Assembly: GCA_009760855.2 (NCBI GenBank)
Contig: WPIO01000211.1
Coordinates: 1 to 62,000, forward strand
Reading direction: 5' to 3'
DNA: 62,000 nt
From: Cristatella mucedo
Lineage: Eukaryota > Bryozoa > Phylactolaemata > Cristatellidae
In this document: in pieces, positions 54,440-62,000 of the stretch
Layout of the letters: each line of letters opens with the position of its first letter
Numbering within the stretch: position 1 is the stretch's first letter
The notes under the pieces: model-generated
Told to the model about the DNA's origin: nothing
Seen by the model: the letters and a program-made list of their open reading frames with translations, nothing else
The model's database searches: none
Position numbers and translations under genes: made by a program

Positions 54440-54655
54440 AAGTCATCTGACTGACATACTAAATATGCCAACTGACGGTGGATATAAATGCACATTTAGT
54501 GTGATTGACTCAGCTAGTAGATATAAAGACTTAAGATCCCTGGAAAGCAAATTATCAGCAGAAATAGCTAAAGCCATAAAGGATATTTATTTGGAAGGTC
54601 CGTTAAAATGCCAAATATGATAACACATTTTGGGTCAGATTTGAATGGAGAATAA
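54440..54655 (+). pseudogene. Relic of a retroviral-type DDE integrase (Maverick/Polinton- or Ginger-like)
   Basis: Frame beginning near 54,447: LTDILNMPTDGGYKCTF, SVIDSASRYKDLRSLESK, LSAEIAKAIKDIYLEGPLK, then a TGA. A shifted frame continues THFGSDLNGE. The pattern D-L/I-x-x-M, then Y-K-x-x-x-x-V-I-D-x-A-S-R-Y-K, then GPLK, then SDLNGE fits the catalytic core (first and second Asp, start of the Glu motif). Integrases of Maverick/Polinton and Ginger elements carry this ASRYK signature. It is broken by a frameshift and stops and has no visible partner genes or terminal repeats. Confidence 0.6.
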
Positions 54656-54739
54656 AAAAAACAGAAATCTTAAGCACATTGACTCCTTCAACCGATCGTT
54701 CTAAGCTGTCAACCCTCTTCCTTGTCTCCTTCCTGTTCT

Positions 54740-54866
54740 CACAATCCGAAAGCCGCTTAGGCTGTCAGTGCTCTATACAAAACTCTCCTGCGTAACACCC
54801 ACATGGTCTTTATGACTTTCTGGAGCTACTGACGGAGATACATTACATTACATTACAATCGGCTAT
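54740..54866 (+). mobile_element. L2-C 3' tail
   Basis: CCGAAAGCCGCTTAGGCTGT, CTCCTGCGTAACACCCACAT, and an ACATTACATTACATTACA end, in forward orientation. Confidence 0.85.
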
Positions 54867-55440
54867 TAGAGGAATGCAGTCAGGAACTACATTTCTACCT
54901 ATAATAGTCTAGTTATTCCAGTAAGGTATTCTATACGGCATCTATATGTTTGCCTCCTCTGCTATCACGAGAGACCTCCTATCGTCCAGCCGCGGTATGT
55001 GAGCTGTCAATATGGCTGGACAAAGTTTGGCAGTAGAACAGGTGACTGTATAGGGAAATCAAGTGGTCAAGAGGACAGTCAAGGTGCAAAGTGACCGGCT
55101 AGGACGGTTAGATTATGATGCAACAGATTGACGAATAGCTAAGATTAGGTTATGTTACTATTACCGTGGATAATTCGATATTCTGACAAGCTCTCAAGTC
55201 TTAAGAATACTAATGACCACTAGTTTTACCAGCTTAAAAAAGATCACCTCCAACAACCATTAGCGTCCATTCGTGGCTCGTCGAGACCACATGATCCTTC
55301 TGCAAAAGCCAAGTTGTGCCGCACGACACGCACGTGGTCAATGTGATTAAGCGTTTTCGTCCTCGATAGTTGTGCCATTAAAGAATATCCACGTGACAAG
55401 TAGTCTTCCTGCATCTGGATTGTACAAAGTAAGGAAATAA
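54867..55440 (-). other. Gene D 3' flank
   Basis: Reverse complement matches the AB 3' flank at 29,455-29,640 and 30,020-30,115. It is separated from the D terminal exon by the L2-A insertions at 55.47-56.99 kb. Confidence 0.6.
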
Positions 55441-55499
55441 TTTCTCTCGCAGGATCATAAACATTTTAATGCATGATATTACTCACCATTTAATTGCAT

Positions 55500-56885
55500 T
55501 TATGTCTCTGCTTGTTTTGCTTGATCTTACGGCAGCTTTTGATACCATCGATCACAAAGTTCTTCTAGAGCGCCTCTCATCTCGCCTGGGCATCACTGGC
55601 ACTGCTCTGCAGTGGTTCAGGTCCTATCTCAGTGAAAGACTCCAGAGTATTGACGTGAATGGACAAAGATCATCTGAAGTACCTCTGAAATATGGAGTAC
55701 TTCAGGGCTCAGTGCTAGGTCCGGTTCTTTTCACGGTTTATACTCTGCCTCTTGCTGATGTGATTGCCAAGCACAATCTAGGCTTTCACTTCTATGTGGA
55801 TGACACTCAGTTGTACATTTGCTTTGATCCCTCCCAGCCTTCGAGCACCTCAAATTCTCTCAACTCACTAGCTGCATGCATTGATGACATCGGCACATGG
55901 ATGGCAGCAAATTTTCTAAAACTGAACGATGATAAAACAAACTTACTAGTTATGGGCAAACCCAGTGTGATTCAGAGATGGGAAAGGCTGACTCTCAAAA
56001 TTGGCTCTGCCAGCATATCTCCTGTCGAATCAGCTCGGAATCTAGGTGTCATATTCCAAAGCGACCTCTCGTTAGACGACCATATCAGCTCCACAGTCAA
56101 ATCCGCCTATTTTCAGCCTCATAACATTGCTAAAATTCGGGCTTGTTTAGATAAAGATACCACGTCCAAGTTAGTTCATGCATTCGTGACATCCCGTCTC
56201 GACTTCTGCAACTCACTGCTTACTGGCCTACCAGCATGTGCGATCAGGCGATTGCAGCTTGTGCAAAACTCTGCAGCTAGGCTTGTCTGTCGTGAGCGTC
56301 GCAGTTGCCACATTACTCCACTTCTCGCCGACCTGCACTGGCTACCAGTCAAGCAACGGATTGACTTTTAAGGTTTTGTCGCTCACTTTTAGGTCCCTTC
56401 ATTCTATGGCTCCAGCCTATCTGTCAGATATACTACCCCATCAGGCCAAGCATCGTACCACCGGCTTCTCGGAATCTAACAGTCTAGAAATACCTCATAC
56501 AAACCTTAAATCCTTTGGAGACCGTGCATTTAGTTCATATGCTCCCAAAGCCTGGAACTCCCTCCCGACCTGCGTCAGAACATCCCCTGACCTGACCACA
56601 TTTAAAAGGAACTTAAAAACACCTATTTAGGACAGCCTTTAGTGGGTCCCTGTGATTCGTCTTTGATGTACTTATGCGTGCTGACACTGTGCATGCTGGC
56701 ACTAACCACATTTGCATGCTGACCCTGTGCATGTCACCCCTAACCATATTATTCATCTCGTTTGTTTTTCAAGCATGATTTTACTTACCATTCAATTGCA
56801 TTTCACTTTACAGCAAATGTAAAGCGCTTAGAGAGATATTGAGTTCTCTGAGGGCGCTTTATCAAGTGAATTATTATTATTATTA
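55500..56885 (+). mobile_element. Young 5'-truncated L2-A copy with a nearly intact RT
   Basis: From 55,500 the frame encodes RT motif A (DLTAAFDTIDH), motif B region (LQGSVLGPVLF), motif C FYVDDTQ (55,793) and the [14 protein letters not shown] segment, to IDF at 56,371. One extra T in ACTTTTAAGG shifts the frame. The last 90 residues (SLHSMAPAYLSDILPHQAKH ... TFKRNLKTPI) continue in the next frame to 56,630. 3' UTR and ATT tail end near 56,885. The junctions fall inside another L2-A 3' UTR (ATTTAATTGCATTT on the left, ACCTTTGCAGCAAATG on the right), so it is nested. No endonuclease domain is present. Confidence 0.9.
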
Positions 56886-56990
56886 TTATTTACCTTTGCA
56901 GCAAATGTAAAGCACCTAGAGAGAGATTGAGTTCTCTGAGGGCACTTTATCGAGTGCATTATTATTATTATTATTATTATTATTATAAAT
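56886..56990 (+). mobile_element. 3' tail of an older L2-A element
   Basis: ACCTTTGCAGCAAATGTAAA, GATTGAGTTCTCTGAGGGCA and a long ATT tail. Beyond it the sequence matches the region after the old L2-A beside gene C (33,930 onward: TTTTGGCGAACAA), so the same antisense L2-A sits at the 3' end of both C and D. Confidence 0.75.
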
Positions 56991-57222
56991 GCAACCAGTT
57001 TTATTATTTTGGCGAACAATAATTCTCTTCAGTAATATTATCAATTTGAATTGCAGTTGAGCTTGAGCTGACAATTTTATATAACTAACAGAATTAGCAA
57101 CTGCATGGGTTTTAATCGCAAGTATATATCGAGCTTCCCGGCAGTCCAACAAAAGTAAAAAAATTGATCGAATATCTGGTTGGATCCGCGGCTGAAGAGC
57201 ACAAGTAATGCTTCAAACTCTC

Positions 57223-58300
57223 TTTATTTGCATTAGGAACATGATAAGAATGCATGCAAATACTAAAGTTATAATTAGCAGACATTGAAACAAGATCAGA
57301 ACATTGATCGATGATTAAGGAAATTTAAACACTATCTGTTGCAGAAATCTCGAACAAAAGAAGTTCTACTTAACATGTAAAGAATTACCATTTCACTGGT
57401 TACCAAGACAAATTGCTGGAAAGAACTTTTTTTGTGCGAAATCCAAGAGTGCTCGGTGAGAACTCAACTTGGTCTGCTAAATCTATGCTCCTAAATAGAT
57501 TGGGAACTCTTCAAAGCTGCAGTAGTGCTTAGCTATTAGGCATAGTGACCGAGTCATATTGGCTGTCAACTTGGATGGTCCTGGTTCTTATGTTTCGAAA
57601 TCGATGCGTTTTTCCTCAAATCAGCAATCGCTGTATCGTTTCTCTTGAACTTGATGCATCCGATACATATTGATGGTAAATTTCTTAATTTAAACTGGAG
57701 GCCATAGCAAAAGTCATTCCTTACAAAACCCTGGATTTATTACTTGAAGTTCTTAGAATTAAACCGTTATACAGTAGCTTACAACCTTTCAGTACCACAG
57801 TTCCTAAAGGATGTATGCTTACATGAGTTTGATGTCTCATAGGAAAGTGTTAAGACGTATCCTGAGCTACACGGTGCTATGAAACATTCATTGCTATTGC
57901 TGGTTGAACCTTAGTAGTGATAGGTCTGAGCAACTCCTGCGACACATTATCTGGATTAACTAAGCCATTTACGGTTTCACTCACAATGGCAGTATACAGC
58001 AGGGAATTGTAAAAGTACTAGCTAGGCTGGGCACAGCACGAGTTGATATAGCAAACAGTTCAGATATTCTGGCCACGTGATGAGCCGTATCGATGACGAA
58101 TTTAGCTAACAATAGGTTGGTCAGGCTGATCGTATCAGGGCGTTTGTTTGGTTCGCAAGTAGTCGGCCACAGCAGCCGGAGCACGAGTCCTCTCCGTTTT
58201 GATCTTTGTATGCCAACAACTGCCTGACTGCTGACCTTTGACTTTTACTCGCGACGTGATAGCTTCGTCGTTCCATTGCAATCAGCCGTAGCCGAGAAAC
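57223..58300 (-). pseudogene. Gene D terminal exon (third FRS2-like paralogue)
   Basis: Acceptor ACATTCTGCCAG (AG at 58302-58301). In phase 1 it encodes GFSATADCNGTTKLSRRE then TAA at 58247-58245. Like AB it is one base short relative to gene C before the AAAGTCAAAGG block. In the other frame it stays open to the family TGA (CWHTKIKTERTRAPAAVADY) with the docking Tyr replaced by His. 3' UTR and AATAAA (57228-57223) are conserved. The PTB exon must lie beyond the right edge if it exists. I call it a pseudogene or C-terminally truncated paralogue. Confidence 0.55.
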
Positions 58301-59090
58301 CTGGCAGAATGTAAAGAGCAGTAGCTCATTGCCGGTTTGCAAAGCTCCATCCACAATTACAGACAGCCAGTAACAATCGATTCCAATAGGTGGACATGCA
58401 AGCTAAAATGATGAGATAATAAACATATCCTACTATGAGGAACCGGAATTAGCATAACGGATAAATCGGTTGGTTTAGGACTGATATTCACTACTCGTAG
58501 TAAAGGCTAGTAGCCAATCTTGCTTTAATCTATGCCGAAGCCGAACAAGCTCAGAAACACTGAAGTAAAGAAGTAAAGTTTACAAAGGAGTAAAGTACTT
58601 AAGCTAATTCAGTTTTAATAAAGTATGATGTACTCTGGGATGTTTCTTCTCTTTTATATTGATTGCAATTGTTAGCTTGAGCAGATCCATCCACTATATA
58701 TTGATTAATTGGATAAGCACCCTGATGAAGACACGAGCCAGACGCTGGGGATAACTTCAATTGATGAGAGACCCTAAATGAGAAAACGATACAATGGAGC
58801 AAAAGCTGTCATTTGATCTCAATTACATTCTCCGAGCACTTTCTTTTCAGCATCGGTAATGGTCTTGGCTTGCACAAATACCCTGCTGATTTATAGTCGC
58901 ATGCTGTTGACAGTAGTGGCATGTCATCAATTTAACTTGTAGACCCGATTGACTTGTTTTTCAAGAGTAAGTTCCCAGTTAACTCGACTTGAGTACTCGC
59001 AAGGGCACGAAGAAGAATAGTGCAGGTGAGATAGATACACTATGACCGATAAAAAACTGACTGTGGGAGATCCGTCTTCAGCAGAGACTT
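58301..59090 (-). other. Gene D intron, collinear with AB intron 4
   Basis: Matches 27,011-27,944 in reverse complement, without the SINE-b. The homology ends at the edge of an L2-A in each copy (27,000 and about 59,095), on the GCTGAAGACGG word. Confidence 0.65.
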
Positions 59091-59129
59091 AGAAATATTC
59101 AGAAATTGGGCTTAACAAGATTAAGAAAC

Positions 59130-59670
59130 GGGAAATATTATAAAGGCTCACAATCAGCTCTGCCGACTTATCTATTGGAATCTGCACGAAATCTGGGCAT
59201 TATGTTCTCATGTGACCTTTAATTAGACGACCACATCAGCTCTGCAGTCAAGTTTGCCTACTTTCAGCTACATAACATTGCTAAAATTCGGGCATTTTTA
59301 GGCAGGGACATCACATCTAAATTGGTCCCTTCATTTGTGACATCCTGTCGTGACTTCTGTAACTCACTGCTTGCTGGTCTTTTACCTTGTGCAATCAGGT
59401 GCTCATAGCTTTTACACAATTCTGCATCTATGCTCATCTGTCGTGAGCGGCGCAGTTGCCACATCTCATCCTTTCTTGACGACCTGCACTGGCTCCCAGT
59501 CAAGCAACGCATCGACTTCAACATTTTGACACTCACTTTTAGGCCCGTTCATTCTTTGGTTCTAGCCTACCTATCAGCATGTTGTCGGACCCTGTGATTC
59601 GTCCTTTGTGATTATGCCTGCTGACCCTATACATGAAACCCCTAACCATGTTATTTTTGTTGTTTATCTA
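59130..59670 (+). mobile_element. L2-A fragment
   Basis: ESARNLGIMFSCDL-like, DDHISSAVKFAYFQLHNIAK, LDDLHWLPVKQRIDF-like regions with several stops. A deletion near 59,580 joins LSxC directly to the 3' UTR. Confidence 0.75.
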
Positions 59671-60171
59671 GTTTATGGAACAGGAGGACGTGGCACGGTA
59701 GAGTATGGCAAGGGATCATGCGCCTTAGATAAATGAATAGATCTCCCTCTATATGGTCTGCTGCGCAGATGCTGCTGTAAAGCCTAAAAGTAAACGGTTG
59801 CAGAGGTCAGCAAGTGGCGAGATCGAGCAGGGCTTGACAGCGAGTGCCACCAAACGAAGGAGGAGGGGGAGGGAGGATGCAACATTGGGGTGTAGGTTTT
59901 CAACTGGCAACGATAACAATGATAGGCTAAAATATTGCATGGTGCCATTAGAGTAATAAATCTATGTTGTGTAACTGTATGTGCACATGAAAGGAAGCAT
60001 GCCACTTGAGTGGGGACAACATGCCTAGTTTCAGCATGCAAAAGCAAATTAAGGACAGTTCACAGGCTGCGAGGAGCTGACGATGCAAAATAATTCAAGG
60101 CTTTAGATGCATGCGAACTGAAGGCACTGCCGCCTAATGATTCTAGGTTAACAGGAGGTGCAGCTGACGCA
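59671..60171. other. Unassigned; short L2-A-like 3' UTR words
   Basis: The only recognisable part is GACAACATGCCTAGTTTCAGCATGC near 60,015 (L2-A 3' UTR style, given here as GACAACATGCC and TTTCAGCATGC). Confidence 0.35.
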
Positions 60172-60495
60172 GGTGCGCAGCTGGAGAAGAAGAGCATTGG
60201 ACGCGCAGGGTGAAGGTCCTACAGGTGAGCAAGTATCCGTTTCGCCTGTTCCAGAAGCGGGCACTGCCATACGGCTGCTGCTGCTGCTGCTGCTGTATGG
60301 CTGGAGCTGCAGAACTCCCACGAGGCACTAGGTCGGCCCAGGCTGCAAAACGCTCTGGGCAAATGCTAAGGGCGTGGCATGAAGGCGAGGCACAGAGAGG
60401 GCGTGGCAAGGGGAAGAGCATAGCACCAGGAGAGCTTGGCACGGGAAAGGGGGAGGGAGACAGTGCAGAAGGGCGTGGCATGTACCCTCTCAGAT
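60172..60495 (+). other. G-rich segment with CTG repeat and repeated GGGCGTGGC boxes
   Basis: A six-unit CTG run (60,279-60,296) and three copies of (G)GGCGTGGCA at about 60,370, 60,399 and 60,472, a KLF/Sp-type motif. A 123-codon frame crosses it but runs into an L2-C tail, so no gene is claimed. Confidence 0.4.
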
Positions 60496-60499
60496 CATT

Positions 60500-60698
60500 G
60501 TATCTATGTAATGTATCTCCGTCAATAACTCCACAAAGTCATAAAGACCATGTGGGTGTTACACAGGAGAGTTTTGTATAGCGCACTCACAGCCTATGCG
60601 GCTTTCGGTACGCATTCGGTAGCCAACAGACTTCGTCTCACGCAACAAAGAGAAAGTGGGAAGCATAGCAGAGTTAGGAGAGCAGTTGAGGTAGATCA
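60500..60698 (-). mobile_element. L2-C 3' end
   Basis: GTAATGTATCTCCGTCAATA in forward equals the reverse tail; CACTCACAGCCTATGCGGCT and CAACAGACTTCGTCTCACGC follow. It is nearly identical to 16,873-17,062, including the same 5' truncation point at GAGCAGTTGAGGTAG. Confidence 0.85.
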
Positions 60699-60739
60699 TT
60701 GTTCGGTCTCCTTTACTCTTCCTGCTCCCTTGTAGGTAT

Positions 60740-62000
60740 AGGGTAATGTCGAACTTGGCAAGCGACGTAATTTGCAAAGCATTGACATTGAGAAGCCTTT
60801 TAAATCTGTTTGTGGCGAAGGTCTTCTTGATCTGCATTCAGACACGCCGGGCAGCCTCGTTGCCCTCACTGCTGCAGGGAACATGACACGCACGAGTACT
60901 CTTGACAAGCATGCTCCCGTTCATGCAAAAAAACTCCTAAAGATGCGCCGGTTTAAGCTCTGGCTTGAACGTCGATTCAAGAAATCGGTGCCTGATGCAG
61001 ATCTAGTCAATTTCAGAGACTTCCTTCGAGTTTACACCCGAAAGCTTTCAAAAAGCCAGGGCTTTTTTTTACTCGAAAGCTGAATTCCAGCCTGTCGGAA
61101 TCTAAACTGATTTATAAGACAGTAAACCATTTCCTGGCCAATGCTGAGAGGTCTGACTACCAGATATTAAGGGCTCTGCCCAAAAAGTTGTCAGCCTTCC
61201 TTACTAAAAGGGGTCGTCCCCAAGCCCTTCAAATCGGCAATCAGCCATACATTAAAAGCCTGGATTAAATACAGATGTCCCTGCAAACTATCGACCAGTT
61301 TCCCTTTTTCCTTTCTTGTCAAAGATTCTTGACAAAATTGCTGCTACGCAGCTGGTTGAACATATTGAAAAAAACAGAAATTTCAAAAAAATTTCCATCA
61401 GGGTTCAAGAGGCAGCACTCCACTGAAACTGTTCTCATACGTGTTAACAATGACATTACATGTGGCAACGATGACGGGAACGTCACTGCCCTACCTCTGC
61501 TAGATCTGTCTGCTGCCTTCGACACCATTGATCACGATTTCCTCTTTGAACGATTGAGAACAACAATCGGTCTGGCAGATAAAGCACTTGTGTGGTTTAA
61601 ATCGTACTTCTCTGACCGTGTTCAATCCGTGCCGTGTGGGGTCATGTCTCACACGCAAGACAGGCCACCTGTGGAGTCCCTCAAGGGTCTGTACTTGGTC
61701 CCTTGCTGTTCTCCATCTATACTCAACACCTGGGAAAAGTGATTAAGGCCCATGGAATAGGATATCACTTCTATGCTGACGATACTCAGTTGTATTTGTC
61801 ATTTAAACCGTCGGAATCTGCTGCAGCAACTGAGAAACTGAATGCTTGCCTTGCCGATATTCGATCCTGGATGTCGGAAAACTTCCTTAAATTAAATGAC
61901 GATAAAACCGAACTGCTTCTCATAGGACACCCTAAGCGTGTGGCTGGATTAAAAGGCTTTGCTGTTCTAATAGGTGATGCTATTGTGCGACCTTCACCAC
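60740..62000 (+). mobile_element. L2-B non-LTR retrotransposon, partial at window edge
   Basis: A pre-RT linker (STLDKHAPVHAKK, LWLERRFKKSVPDADLVNFR) is followed by FKRQHSTETVLIRVNNDI, then RT motif A (LLDLSAAFDTIDHDFLFERL), [14 protein letters not shown], motif [13 protein letters not shown] (61,769) and [20 protein letters not shown] near the edge. At least three frameshifts or stops (after 61,083, near 61,265 and at 61,742) disable it. It differs from L2-A in motif C (YADD against YVDD) and overall sequence. No EN domain is seen. Confidence 0.85.

Noticed and set aside
60210-60581. Cys-rich 123-codon frame
   Set aside because: The Cys run is a CTG/TGC repeat, the frame begins without ATG and ends inside an L2-C tail.

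Overview
The window is animal (metazoan) nuclear DNA, most likely from an invertebrate. It has spliced genes with GT/AG introns, AATAAA poly(A) signals, several families of 5'-truncated L2/CR1-like non-LTR retrotransposons, two families of tRNA-headed SINEs and long microsatellites. Nothing looks prokaryotic. I cannot fix the lineage from sequence alone.

The one real gene family I can support is a cluster of FRS2-like docking proteins: an N-myristoylation site, an IRS-type PTB domain and a tyrosine-bearing tail. Gene C (minus strand, about 47.2 to 34.1 kb) is intact. One large coding exon (38421-36939) splices in phase 1 to a terminal exon (35207-35023), giving about 555 residues with three Grb2-type YxN motifs and a C-terminal YSTID motif. 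Gene AB (plus strand, about 10.4 to 29.1 kb) is a convergent paralogue. A short myristoylation exon (19565-19693) joins in phase to a PTB exon (23473-24567) that has lost its own ATG, then to a terminal exon (from 27945) with an early stop. Its predicted 424-residue product keeps membrane anchor and PTB but no docking tyrosine. A third terminal exon, gene D (58300-57223, minus), implies another copy whose upstream exons lie beyond the right edge.

The layout is a degenerate inverted segmental duplication. In the left arm, a GC-rich putative first exon (10381-10668) is followed by a 2.7-kb purine (GA) tract, a 77-nt putative exon 2 (16303-16379), a CT tract and the coding exons. The right arm holds the same series reversed: coding exon, CT tract (as GA on +), exon 2 (41222-41146), GA tract (as CT on +), then two tandem copies of the first-exon block (44069-44400 and 46893-47225). 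AB and C converge tail to tail; C and D lie in tandem.

The rest is repeats. L2-A (tail hairpin AAAGCGCC...GGCGCTTT followed by ATT repeats) has about fifteen coding-bearing fragments and many tails. L2-B lies at 18.2 and 60.7-62.0 kb, and L2-C is mostly 3' ends. SINE-a and SINE-b have tRNA-like B boxes and LINE-like tails. A composite repeat unit of about 2 to 2.5 kb occurs in tandem at 49.4-54.3 kb and inverted at 2.15-4.15 kb. A relic of a DDE integrase lies at 54.4-54.65 kb. Many insertions are nested, and some have matching empty sites in paralogous segments, so the order of events can be read.
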